From the IMG/VR virus record IMGVR_UViG_3300047548_000314, positions 1 to 64,000 of that record: a stretch of DNA of 64,000 bases. One strand, 5' to 3'. Position 1 is the first letter of the stretch. Each line of letters starts with the position of its first letter. This stretch comes from a virus. The notes beneath the pieces were generated by a model that saw nothing but the letters and a program-made list of their open reading frames with translations, did no database searches and was not told where the DNA came from. This document shows, in pieces, positions 24,399 to 31,640 of the stretch. A program made the position numbers and the translations under genes.

Positions 24399-24570
24399 TT
24401 CTAACTCCAAAAAGATTCAATTTAACAGTTACTAGAGCCAAAATATAAGCAAAAATAGCGCCCGATAAACCAGCGACTACCACATTAACCCCTAGATAAA
24501 AACAGCCAATGAGGAAGAAAATTACCAACTGTGCAACAGCAGCAGACAGGTATAAGATTTTAAGACTCAC
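24388..24570 (-). CDS. Small membrane protein, 60 aa
   Basis: Two hydrophobic segments cover most of the protein (LYLSAAVAQLVIFFLIG and VVVAGLSGAIFAYILALV). The GTG start overlaps the preceding stop (GTGA) with GGAG upstream. It could be a small holin-like or membrane-modifying protein, but nothing specific shows this. Confidence 0.7.
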   Translation of the reverse strand: MSLKILYLSAAVAQLVIFFLIGCFYLGVNVVVAGLSGAIFAYILALVTVKLNLFGVRNEV

Positions 24571-24773
24571 TTCCTAGACTCCAGTATAAAGTCACGAACA
24601 CGCTCTCGGTCAATGCTATCATAGACAGGCTGATCACCGTGACTACGATACATATATTCAAGCTTACGGGTAGCGTCAACTACTTCGTGATAAGTAGCAT
24701 CAACATCCTTGTAGACACCATCCTTACCGTTATAGAAGGAGAGAACATAGTTGACAAAATCTTCCTTATCCAT
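24567..24773 (-). CDS. Hypothetical protein, 68 aa
   Basis: ATG 24773 (MDKEDFVNYVLSFYNG) has CGGAG upstream; the frame's earlier start codon lacks one. The product is acidic, with a C-terminal IDRERVRDFILESRK helix. No function is known. Confidence 0.7.
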   Translation of the reverse strand: MDKEDFVNYVLSFYNGKDGVYKDVDATYHEVVDATRKLEYMYRSHGDQPVYDSIDRERVRDFILESRK

Positions 24774-24775
24774 TG

Positions 24776-24961
24776 TCAATACTCCGATGAATATTCAGGA
24801 ATTACATCGCCGATTGGATAGGTGTGATACTGATGCACACCCTGCTTCTTGATGTTCTCTACAACAGTAGCAACATCGTCAAGATCGAAGCTGACATAAT
24901 GATCCCAATCAAGGACATTGTCGGGCGTCGCCTTACGCCATACTGTGATATATCGTTGCAT
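24776..24961 (-). CDS. Hypothetical protein, 61 aa
   Basis: The product MQRYITVWRKATPDNVLDWD is mixed alpha/beta and ends in DVIPEYSSEY. The ATG overlaps the preceding stop by one base. The CGGAGTATT ribosome site of the next gene lies in its last codons. Function unknown. Confidence 0.65.
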   Translation of the reverse strand: MQRYITVWRKATPDNVLDWDHYVSFDLDDVATVVENIKKQGVHQYHTYPIGDVIPEYSSEY

Positions 24962-25185
24962 TAGTCATCTCCAAGCTGAGCTTTAAGTGCCCGCTGAAGT
25001 TTAATAACACGAAATGCATCGCCACGCAAGATAAAAGTTGACTCAAGCCAACCTTTTTCTTCATAGTAGTCTACGCCATACATTATAGCAGCATTGCGGA
25101 CTTGGCCACGGAGGAGAGCGCCGGCTGAGCAGGGAAAACGTGCTTCCCCTGAGCCCAAGGGCTTCATAGCTTCTTCACGAGTCAT
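24961..25185 (-). CDS. Hypothetical protein, 74 aa
   Basis: The sequence MTREEAMKPLGSGEARFPCS is followed by a compact alpha/beta region and a basic helix (VIKLQRALKAQLGDD). The ATG overlaps the stop of a 31-aa frame upstream (TAATG). Unknown function. Confidence 0.65.
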   Translation of the reverse strand: MTREEAMKPLGSGEARFPCSAGALLRGQVRNAAIMYGVDYYEEKGWLESTFILRGDAFRVIKLQRALKAQLGDD

Positions 25186-25280
25186 TAGATCAGGCTCCTA
25201 TCCGCAACATTCACAACACGAACACGGTACAGATAATTTTCAACGGATTCGTTGTGTTCGGGGAAACGATTATTATTCAC
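25185..25280 (-). CDS. Very small protein, 31 aa
   Basis: A GTG-initiated frame: VNNNRFPEHNESVENYLYRV, ending VADRSLI. It overlaps the 30-aa gene upstream and the 74-aa gene downstream, and the gap contains no other frame. Supported by packing and coupling only. Confidence 0.45.
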   Translation of the reverse strand: MNNNRFPEHNESVENYLYRVRVVNVADRSLI

Positions 25281-25365
25281 GAACTAACTCTCGCCACTCA
25301 GGAGAAAGCCGGTCAAACTTATCCATTTTACGTTCAGCATTAATTTTTAAGATATCCGTAAACAT
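25273..25365 (-). CDS. Very small protein, 30 aa
   Basis: The frame MFTDILKINAERKMDKFDRL ends SPEWRELVRE. AAGGAGA lies ten bases before the ATG and a strong sigma-70 promoter stands directly upstream, so it opens the transcript reaching down to 23.3 kb. Function unknown. Confidence 0.6.
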   Translation of the reverse strand: MFTDILKINAERKMDKFDRLSPEWRELVRE

Positions 25366-25392
25366 AAAAAATCTCCTTAGAAGCTATATTAG

Positions 25393-25421
25393 AATATAGC
25401 TCCAAGGAGACCTTTTGTCAA
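25393..25421 (-). promoter_or_regulatory. Sigma-70-like promoter with palindromic -10 region
   Basis: TTGACA (25416-25421), 17 bp, TATATT (25393-25398). The -10 lies within a perfect 9-bp inverted repeat (AGCTATATT/AATATAGCT, 25382-25401). Confidence 0.7.
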
Positions 25422-25430
25422 CCGTTTATT

Positions 25431-25700
25431 TTACTTTTTTGGATTCTGATTTACAAAATCATACATTTTTTGAGCGGTCTCTAGGACCTTTTCAAGACCC
25501 GGAAATTCTGGCATATCAACCTTAGCAACAACTTGCTTGGTTTCTGGATCACGGTACTGAGTCATTTCCCATCCAGCGAATTTCATCTTGTATTCCTCAA
25601 GAACCAGCTTGTTGGCGAGGCCCAAAATATCAGAACGAATCTCATATCCATTCTTGTTAAACTTAATTTCGGGCATTCCCGGAATCTTATTCTCATTCAT
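25431..25700 (-). CDS. Conserved hypothetical protein, 89 aa
   Basis: ATG 25700 (MNENKIPGMPEIKFNKNGYE) has AAGGA upstream. The pattern IKFNKNGYEIRSDILGLA, then GWEMTQYRDPETKQVV and a C-terminal helix, suggests a small alpha/beta protein. Possibly structural or regulatory; function unknown. Confidence 0.7.
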   Translation of the reverse strand: MNENKIPGMPEIKFNKNGYEIRSDILGLANKLVLEEYKMKFAGWEMTQYRDPETKQVVAKVDMPEFPGLEKVLETAQKMYDFVNQNPKK

Positions 25701-25710
25701 AGTATAATCC

Positions 25711-25806
25711 TTAAATTCCAAACAATGCGCAAAACAAAAAGCCCATACCGATTAAAACGGTTGCGGCAAGTCCGCGCGATACTAAAACAATGTTCTCTGT
25801 CTGCAT
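25711..25806 (-). CDS. Very small membrane protein, 31 aa
   Basis: The frame MQTENIVLVSRGLAATVLIG ends MGFLFCALFGI, a single membrane span. The ribosome site (GGGAAAG) lies in the last codons of the upstream gene. An upstream in-frame start at 25902 would add an unlikely basic stretch. Confidence 0.6.
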   Translation of the reverse strand: MQTENIVLVSRGLAATVLIGMGFLFCALFGI

Positions 25807-25807
25807 T

Positions 25808-26086
25808 TTACTTTCCCTTCTTCTGTGTATCTGTCTTATCTCTCTTAAAACGATTCTTGATATCATTATAAGACTGTGTATAAAACTGTTTGTCAGTAAC
25901 AATCTTAGTTACATCATCACCTGCTTTAAACATAGTGTCAATGGCTTTTCTTGTATATTCTGACTGTGCATTAACAAAATCGTGAAAAGCCTTATTCAGA
26001 CCTTCGTGCTTGAAGAACGTATCAATATACATTCTCTTTGAGGTTTCCACAATATCAGTGGTATTATTAATCATCATCTTAAACAT
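25808..26086 (-). CDS. Helical protein, 92 aa, late-expressed
   Basis: The sequence MYIDTFFKHEGLNKAFHDFV with NAQSEYTRKAIDTMF is amphipathic helix throughout and faintly resembles phasin-like proteins; this is not a firm match. The C-terminus is Lys-rich. It has a perfect late promoter, a leader hairpin at the predicted 5' end and a GGAG ribosome site. Confidence 0.65.
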   Translation of the reverse strand: MFKMMINNTTDIVETSKRMYIDTFFKHEGLNKAFHDFVNAQSEYTRKAIDTMFKAGDDVTKIVTDKQFYTQSYNDIKNRFKRDKTDTQKKGK

Positions 26087-26108
26087 ATTTTTTCTCCGTG
26101 TGTGTTAA

Positions 26109-26137
26109 CGGAACTAAGTTCCGCATATTTATTTATA
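26109..26137 (-). promoter_or_regulatory. Late promoter with 5'-terminal hairpin
   Basis: TATAAATA (26130-26137) followed six bases later by CGGAAC/GTTCCG with a 3-base loop (26109-26123). The hairpin would start at or next to +1 of the transcript. Confidence 0.75.
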
Positions 26138-26175
26138 CATGCTAGTACTATAAAAGTAAACGATTTTGGGTAAAT

Positions 26176-26244
26176 GATAAATAAAGATGTAGTTCGCGGA
26201 ATTGGCGTTCCCAACTACTCTAACGCTTACAAGGAGCATCAGCG
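26176..26244 (+). promoter_or_regulatory. Homing-endonuclease leader, copy 3
   Basis: GATAAATA (26176-26183), stem GTAGTT (26189-26194)/AACTAC (26213-26218), inner GGA (26198-26200)/TCC (26209-26211), then GCT (26225-26227)/AGC (26235-26237) around the ribosome-site loop. ATG at 26245. Confidence 0.85.
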
Positions 26245-26844
26245 ATGACTATTTATAGAAAAACCAATTACCGCAAAATATACGAAAACCACTATGGTCC
26301 TATTCCCAAAGATGACCAAGGTCGGTCATATGATATTCATCATATCGACGGCGACCGTTCAAATAACTCTCCCTTAAACCTCAAAGCAGTATCAATGCAG
26401 GAGCATTACGACATTCATTATTCACAAGGTGACTGGGCTGCCTGCCATCGTCTGAGTTTTAAACTAGGACTAACTGCAAAAGAAATATCAGACCTGGCTA
26501 GTCGGAACGCAAAAGAGCAGGTAAAAAACGGAACTCATAACTTTTTGGGAGGAGAGATTCAACGCAGAAGCGGTCAGAAACGAGTGATCGAAGGGACTCA
26601 TCCGTTTCTGGGCGGCGAGATTAGTAGAGCAACTACACAAAGACGACTAGCAAGCGGCTCTCATCATTTTATCGGTAATTCCAACCCAGTGTATACTCAA
26701 TTACAGAACGGCAATCATCCATTTGCAGGGCCACATGCACCTAGTCAAATAATGTGGACCTGTCCACATTGTGGTAAAATTGGCAAAGGGAGAGGAAACT
26801 ATACTAGGTTTCACGGTGATAGCTGTAAGCACCGTGTCACTTGA
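26245..26844 (+). CDS. HNH homing endonuclease, 199 aa
   Basis: The HNH core is YDIHHIDGDRSNNSPLNLKAVS with an EHYDIHYSQGDW extension, giving the catalytic His and Asn. The middle holds repeats built on G-T-H-x-F-L-G-G (NGTHNFLGGEI, EGTHPFLGGEI, SGSHHFIG, NGNHPFAG) that likely read DNA. The C-terminus is a zinc finger (CPHCGKIGKG...HGDSC). It is closely related to the endonuclease at 61525 and shares its leader. Confidence 0.9.
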   Translation: MTIYRKTNYRKIYENHYGPIPKDDQGRSYDIHHIDGDRSNNSPLNLKAVSMQEHYDIHYSQGDWAACHRLSFKLGLTAKEISDLASRNAKEQVKNGTHNFLGGEIQRRSGQKRVIEGTHPFLGGEISRATTQRRLASGSHHFIGNSNPVYTQLQNGNHPFAGPHAPSQIMWTCPHCGKIGKGRGNYTRFHGDSCKHRVT

Positions 26845-27238
26845 CAGATTCCAAATAACTCTCAAGGTCTCCATAAAGAGTTAACATCATCGCAGTACGA
26901 TGGTCGTATAATCTAATGTAAGGTTGTTTCTTACCCACGCCAACATAGTAAGGGCATTTGACCTTTTTGTCAAGTATGAGAGTATATCTTCCCCAGTTAG
27001 CAGCGCCCTTAGTATTGTTAGGAGGGGTGAAGTCAAAGTCATAGTGCGCTATCTTTGCAGTCTCAAATGCTTTAGCTCCTGCATCAGTAAGTCTTAGTCC
27101 TGATCCTGCTCTGCCGGTAACAAACCAGTCAAAGATCAGCTTATCCGACGCTACATCCTTCCAAGGAAAGTCTGGGTTATCCTTGGCTTCATCAAGTATG
27201 AGTTTGATTATATCAGTCTTGGTTTTAGGATAGGTCAT
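26837..27238 (-). CDS. Conserved hypothetical protein, 133 aa
   Basis: The N-terminal 60 residues look like a helical domain ending in LRLTDAGAKAFETAKI. The C-terminal half, WGRYTLILDKKVKCPYYVGVG and KKQPYIRLYDHRTAMM, is a compact beta domain. This layout seems conserved in large T4-like phages, but the function is not known. It overlaps the convergent HNH gene by eight bases. Confidence 0.7.
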   Translation of the reverse strand: MTYPKTKTDIIKLILDEAKDNPDFPWKDVASDKLIFDWFVTGRAGSGLRLTDAGAKAFETAKIAHYDFDFTPPNNTKGAANWGRYTLILDKKVKCPYYVGVGKKQPYIRLYDHRTAMMLTLYGDLESYLESVK

Positions 27239-27524
27239 CAGGATAGACTGTTCTACCCGAGTTCATAAAGACAACAGTGAACTTATCAGTTTTAAACTGT
27301 GCGTTCAACTTGCGACATAGATTTCTTGCATGTCCAGGATTAGAAAAACTAGTTTTCTTATATTTAGGTGCAGCATCATTAGCAAGATAATGACTTGATT
27401 TGAGATTGATAGGCTGGTCATCATAGAACACAGCCCAGATTCCTGCTGCCTCCACAATTTGGTCGCACTTATATGTTTTCTTATCAACATATTCTAGCAA
27501 CACAGTTGGCTGTGTTCTGCTCAT
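27225..27524 (-). CDS. Hypothetical protein, 99 aa
   Basis: An alpha/beta protein starting MSRTQPTVLLEYVDKKTYKC, with a central GHARNLCRKLNAQFKTDKF. It overlaps both neighbours by a few bases. No motif is recognised. Confidence 0.65.
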   Translation of the reverse strand: MSRTQPTVLLEYVDKKTYKCDQIVEAAGIWAVFYDDQPINLKSSHYLANDAAPKYKKTSFSNPGHARNLCRKLNAQFKTDKFTVVFMNSGRTVYPDDLS

Positions 27525-27727
27525 TTAAATGTTCCGCCTTTAATTTCAATCTGTATTACGTCATCGTTTTTGTTTTTTGAGTTATCATTCAATTCTTGTA
27601 AATCAGCAAGCAACCTAGTGATATCGTCACGTAATCCCCGAGCATCATTAATAGGCAGAACCACATCCTTATTCATCTTGGATTCTACAACAGCCATCTT
27701 ATCAATGAAACGCTTAATATGTAACAT
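27521..27727 (-). CDS. Coiled-coil protein, 68 aa, late leaderless
   Basis: The product MLHIKRFIDKMAVVESKMNK has heptad-like spacing through residue 50. The ATG overlaps the upstream stop (TGATG) and lies four bases after a late promoter, so it can be made by coupling early and from a leaderless mRNA late. Function unknown. Confidence 0.65.
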   Translation of the reverse strand: MLHIKRFIDKMAVVESKMNKDVVLPINDARGLRDDITRLLADLQELNDNSKNKNDDVIQIEIKGGTFK

Positions 27728-28182
27728 CAAGTATTTATCACTGCCTGTGCTTCTGATTCAGTTTTAAAAGGTCCTTGATATGGATACCGCTGAATGAAGA
27801 TATACTTGGGACAGAATAATACTTGCTTAACATTATTCTGCTCCATAACATAATATCCGGCTGCGTGAAGGCACTTGCTCTTTTTAGTTTTAGTGAACAG
27901 ATGCAATCCACGCTGAATATCAAGTATACTGTTATATACTCGTTTCGTAGTAGGATACTCTGGATATGGATGAGTAGGTTTGCTGATAGTATCTGAAATA
28001 CTCTCAAACTTAATTTTTGTGGTTTTCTTTAGATCATCGGTGTTGTTGAATTGCAGGAAATTTCCGTTCAATTGCACCCCATAACCAGCATTGTTTGCTT
28101 CAATATTACCTACTTTCTTGTGACCATCAGTGACGATCCAAAATTGGTTTTTAACGATTGGTTTTGCTACTAATTCAGTCAT
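27727..28182 (-). CDS. Hypothetical protein, 151 aa
   Basis: The sequence shows a beta-rich N-terminal half (VTDGHKKVGNIEANNAGYGV) and a C-terminal KCLHAAGYYVMEQNNVKQVL segment. No enzyme motif is visible. Its end supplies the late promoter for the coiled-coil gene. Confidence 0.7.
   Translation of the reverse strand: MTELVAKPIVKNQFWIVTDGHKKVGNIEANNAGYGVQLNGNFLQFNNTDDLKKTTKIKFESISDTISKPTHPYPEYPTTKRVYNSILDIQRGLHLFTKTKKSKCLHAAGYYVMEQNNVKQVLFCPKYIFIQRYPYQGPFKTESEAQAVINT
27732..27739 (-). promoter_or_regulatory. Late promoter, leaderless type
   Basis: GATAAATA inside the 3' end of the 151-aa gene, four bases before the ATG at 27727. Confidence 0.6.
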
Positions 28183-28360
28183 CCTCAGGCTCCAATTCTC
28201 GGTATCCTACGATATCGCATAGTTGGGCAATAAAATCATATGCGTTTTCAATTACCCGGTCGCATTGATAAACGCTTTCCTCGCCCCAAATATCCTGATC
28301 TTCAATGAATTGTTCTACAATATCATAAAGCTTGAGGGCTTTTTCAGTCTTGTCAGTCAT
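28175..28360 (-). CDS. Hypothetical acidic protein, 61 aa
   Basis: The product MTDKTEKALKLYDIVEQFIE is helical and strongly acidic, ending LEPEDD. It overlaps both neighbours by eight bases. Function unknown. Confidence 0.65.
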   Translation of the reverse strand: MTDKTEKALKLYDIVEQFIEDQDIWGEESVYQCDRVIENAYDFIAQLCDIVGYRELEPEDD

Positions 28361-28649
28361 TGTATTCCTTTGTTAGCATTTTGAATAAATCTTTCTTTTT
28401 CTTAGGAGCCCAGTATTTAGCATCGGGACCACATTTACCGTGATTGCGATATACTTCACAATAATCCATTTTGGCCTTAACCTTTTGAGTACCCACAACC
28501 GGATGGCTAATTTCGTGGGCGGGACTAAAAGATTTAGCACACTTGTACCAATGTGACTCCGGGCCTTTCCATTCCATCAGATAGCTAAAGAATGTAGCTA
28601 ACTTGCTGCAACGAGAATGAATACAAGATTTACAAGTGAATTCAGTCAT
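28353..28649 (-). CDS. Cys-rich protein, probable metal binding, 98 aa
   Basis: ATG 28649 (MTEFTCKSCIHSRCSKLATF) has AAGGG upstream. The N-terminal C-x2-C-x4-C and the later cysteines (YKCAKSF, DYCEVYRNHGKCG) could bind zinc or an iron-sulfur cluster. It follows the FEN nuclease by overlap. Function unknown. Confidence 0.7.
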   Translation of the reverse strand: MTEFTCKSCIHSRCSKLATFFSYLMEWKGPESHWYKCAKSFSPAHEISHPVVGTQKVKAKMDYCEVYRNHGKCGPDAKYWAPKKKKDLFKMLTKEYND

Positions 28650-29643
28650 TAAGAACACCCTTATATGATGTATTCAGCCACTTACTGAAAGTCTCAGCCT
28701 GCTCACTGATACGAGTAAGTTCATACTTACCGCAGAACTTCATAAGATGAATGCCAACCATTGAATTAATGTTGGTGCGAACTTCAGCCTTGATCACATT
28801 GTCAACAGCCTCCTTGATTTCATCGGGCTGGGCGCGAAGATCAATTAGTGTGCGGTTGCGCTCATAGTCATCCTTAACACGATGCTCAATACCATCGTGA
28901 TCAACCCAACGCTGCAACAGAAAGTTATTCCAATTGAACCCTTGCTTGTTACGGTCCTCAAAAGCCTCACGAATACCTACTGTATTCTTAGAACCCTTCT
29001 CACGAGCGCCGGGATATGCACTGAACACATTGTCAGTAGCGTCACCGCGAATGATCTTCTTGAACAGTAGATACTCGGGATCCTCAAGCAACTTATGCTC
29101 GCCAGTCTTCTTGTCCTTAACAGGCTTACCACGATCATTGAAGTAACCATCTTTAGTGATAAGCTGGTTGCTAACACCATTATACTGCTTCACATTGTCA
29201 CTGATAAGCTGGACAAAGTCACTGTCGCTAGAAATGATATAATGTTCATCATCGGGATGAAGGTCAATGAAACGAGCAATAAGGTCGTCTGCTTCTGCAT
29301 TAGGACAACGCAACACGCTAGCATTAGTCTTATCACGCAGGTAGGTAGTGAAGATATCATACGTTTCCCAGAACATCTGATTTTCTTCAACTTCTTTTTG
29401 CGTCATCGCACTTTCGTCAAGCTTGCGATGAGCCTTATATCTGGGATAATAATCCTTACGCCAACTGCGACCCTCAAGACAGAACACAACGTGGTCTATG
29501 CCATAGTTACGCACAATCATATTGACTGATGAGAATGTAAGATGCAATGCCATACCAATCTTCTCCCAAGTGTCAGTATTGCGATTAGCAACGTGCCGAG
29601 CGCGGAAGAAAGTGTTAGCAGTGTCAATAAGTGCGTATTTCAT
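28642..29643 (-). CDS. RNase H / FEN-like 5' nuclease, 333 aa
   Basis: The FEN/5'-3' exonuclease acids appear in order: the N-terminal LIDTAN, then CPNAEADDLIARFI and the SSDSDFVQLI motif, with a helix-hairpin region near GDATDNVF. T4 RNase H (305 aa) of this family removes RNA primers. It follows a sigma-70 promoter and should act with the ligase and polymerase in lagging-strand maturation. Confidence 0.9.
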   Translation of the reverse strand: MKYALIDTANTFFRARHVANRNTDTWEKIGMALHLTFSSVNMIVRNYGIDHVVFCLEGRSWRKDYYPRYKAHRKLDESAMTQKEVEENQMFWETYDIFTTYLRDKTNASVLRCPNAEADDLIARFIDLHPDDEHYIISSDSDFVQLISDNVKQYNGVSNQLITKDGYFNDRGKPVKDKKTGEHKLLEDPEYLLFKKIIRGDATDNVFSAYPGAREKGSKNTVGIREAFEDRNKQGFNWNNFLLQRWVDHDGIEHRVKDDYERNRTLIDLRAQPDEIKEAVDNVIKAEVRTNINSMVGIHLMKFCGKYELTRISEQAETFSKWLNTSYKGVLND

Positions 29644-29671
29644 GCGGTATCCTGTCTGTTAATATATAGAC

Positions 29672-29700
29672 ATATTACACGATATAGTAGCAGTTGTCAA
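29672..29700 (-). promoter_or_regulatory. Sigma-70-like promoter for the FEN gene
   Basis: TTGACA (29695-29700), 17 bp, TAATAT (29672-29677). Confidence 0.7.
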
Positions 29701-30539
29701 GCTGCATCTTTAATAATTCCAGCCAATTTGGCATTTTTTATCCAAAGTTTAACCAGTTCACTTGGGCTAACTGAAGGGTTTCCAGCTGTGTTATATCGAA
29801 CCTCATCAAAGTCGATGCCCTTGAAAATTTCCAAGACTCTTGAATCGTGTTGTTTAAAGAAATAATGACTTTGCCTACTATAACTCTTGAATTCTTCGGT
29901 ACGAATGGTACCGGCTTTTCCGCCGACGCGCTGAATAGAAAAGTCGGCATCATCAGGTTCAGTGATAGTGAACCATTCAGATACGTCTTTAATAGAAAAT
30001 GTCTGAATTTTGGGACGAACTACGTCTTTCTTAACCCATACTTGGGCACAACACCATACGCTATAAGGATTTCCATTAAAGATAAAACTATTTTCGGGAA
30101 CAATTTCCTCATATATAAGATGAAAATTTTTATCCAAACGGTTAATAACACTGTCTTTCTTAAATGTTCTCGGAAGGACAAACGCAATAGCATCACTGAA
30201 TATGGCTGCTCGATTGAAGAATTGTATTGCTAGGTTAGAATTTTTCCCGAACGGAGGATTCCCAAGTGTAATAATACTTTTGTCTTTAGGGACGTTCCAC
30301 CAGAAGAAATCTTGCTGTATAACACCTACCGCCTTTGGTTCTAAATCAAGTCCAATCCGCTTGTTGACATCAAGGAGATTATAGAAGCTACCTGTTCCCG
30401 CCGAGGGCTCCAAAAGAATATCTGCTGCACTTATATCTATTACTTCCTTAATTTTATTGTAGAAATGTTCTGCGTATTTAGGATCAGTATAAAACTGATC
30501 AAGCTCCCGAGAACGTTCTTGGTGTGCTTTCTTGCTCAT
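29697..30539 (-). CDS. N6-adenine DNA methyltransferase, 280 aa
   Basis: Motif I is LLEPSAGTGSFY (residues 42-53) and the catalytic motif is GNPPFG (93-98), the amino-methyltransferase pattern. The C-terminal half lacks an obvious target-recognition match. Its start overlaps the end of a restriction-endonuclease-like gene by 41 bases, the usual tight arrangement of a type II system. It would methylate adenine in the site cut by its partner; the site cannot be read from sequence. Confidence 0.85.
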   Translation of the reverse strand: MSKKAHQERSRELDQFYTDPKYAEHFYNKIKEVIDISAADILLEPSAGTGSFYNLLDVNKRIGLDLEPKAVGVIQQDFFWWNVPKDKSIITLGNPPFGKNSNLAIQFFNRAAIFSDAIAFVLPRTFKKDSVINRLDKNFHLIYEEIVPENSFIFNGNPYSVWCCAQVWVKKDVVRPKIQTFSIKDVSEWFTITEPDDADFSIQRVGGKAGTIRTEEFKSYSRQSHYFFKQHDSRVLEIFKGIDFDEVRYNTAGNPSVSPSELVKLWIKNAKLAGIIKDAA

Positions 30540-31149
30540 ATGGTAAACTTATTCCTTTATAATCAGTAGTGTATTTACTAAAGGGTATGTCAGAGCTAAT
30601 CAAATCATTGATCTTTACTGAACATTGGACTCTGCGCTGTGTTTTACTATCGATCTTGGCATCAATAGCAACTATACCTTTACCGTATGTCTCATAAATT
30701 GTAGAACGCCGCTCCTTCCAGACCTTACGATTTGATAACTGCCCCTCTCTACCATATGGGATCGCCTTGACATATTCCACAAACGGTGTCAAAGTTTCTT
30801 CGGTCAAATCTGCGAACAACGTAGCATAATGCTTGGGTGAAAACTGAAATTCGTAGATTTCGTGATATAGTTTCAGCTTAGGTGTGATCTGCTTCCAAAT
30901 ACCTACAACCATAACAAAATCGTCATCTCTACAATGGCGTAGGAACCGCAATATGTCTCCGCAACCTACTCCGGAGCCGCTAGTGGCCTTTATTGATCTG
31001 TCTACCTCGCTTAGATAGCCTCTAGCAATATCCATTGAATTAGTATAGGAATTTGGCAGCAGTCTTTGATATTCAGCCTTAGACAACCCGGTAATAGCCT
31101 CAATTACTACATTCTCAAATAACAGACCATGACTTTGGACTTCTGACAT
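30499..31149 (-). CDS. Type II restriction-endonuclease-like protein, 216 aa
   Basis: Two features suggest a type II restriction enzyme: an SHGLLFENVV start (SHG-x-x-FE is frequent in such enzymes) and GYLSEVDRSIKATSGSGVGC-GD, which fits a PD-(D/E)xK active site in the form (E/D)-x-SIK followed by V-x-CGD-x-x-RF. It overlaps the methyltransferase gene and is read first. ATG 31149 follows AAGGAAA. The fold is inferred from pattern; no alignment was run. Confidence 0.65.
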   Translation of the reverse strand: MSEVQSHGLLFENVVIEAITGLSKAEYQRLLPNSYTNSMDIARGYLSEVDRSIKATSGSGVGCGDILRFLRHCRDDDFVMVVGIWKQITPKLKLYHEIYEFQFSPKHYATLFADLTEETLTPFVEYVKAIPYGREGQLSNRKVWKERRSTIYETYGKGIVAIDAKIDSKTQRRVQCSVKINDLISSDIPFSKYTTDYKGISLPYEQESTPRTFSGA

Positions 31150-31161
31150 TATCAACTTTCC

Positions 31162-31638
31162 TTAACTTACCTCAGTATACCCATCACCCAAATCACGCTG
31201 CTGGATGATTCTCAAATCACTATCACGCTTTTCCGGATCAGCTTGCTCTTGTTCATACACTTCAAGGGCAATATTGCGACAAACAGTTTGGAACCAACGA
31301 TCAACGATCATAGCATCGGTGTCGCTATTGCTAAGCTTATATCCCTGCTTAACAAGATTTACGACAAACTTATCATTCCAATCAAGCTCAAATGATCCAT
31401 TGTTAATATCTTTAGGATCAAGATCAACGCTCAAGATTGCGATATAGGGTTCACCTGCTAAAGTAGCTTTTTCTTTAGCAGTTAATTCAACCGGCTTGGG
31501 TTTTGGCTTACGAGGCTTTCTCGGCTTTTTGGGCTTTTCTTCAACGACTGGTTCAGGTATAGGTTGTGGTGCCCCACTTCCTCCAGAACCAATATCATAT
31601 AATTCAGGTGCTAAAAATCTTTTTAATTTTTCAAACAT
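31162..31638 (-). CDS. Hypothetical protein with Pro/Lys-rich linker, 158 aa
   Basis: A short N-terminal helix (MFEKLKRFLAPELYD) is joined by a Gly/Pro/Lys linker (about residues 20-50) to a globular domain with SVDLDPKDINNGSFELDWND and DRWFQTVCRNIALE. The domain looks conserved but is not identified. ATG 31638 follows AAGG. It lies between the UvdE-like gene and the restriction pair. Confidence 0.65.
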   Translation of the reverse strand: MFEKLKRFLAPELYDIGSGGSGAPQPIPEPVVEEKPKKPRKPRKPKPKPVELTAKEKATLAGEPYIAILSVDLDPKDINNGSFELDWNDKFVVNLVKQGYKLSNSDTDAMIVDRWFQTVCRNIALEVYEQEQADPEKRDSDLRIIQQRDLGDGYTEVS

Positions 31639-31640
31639 AA

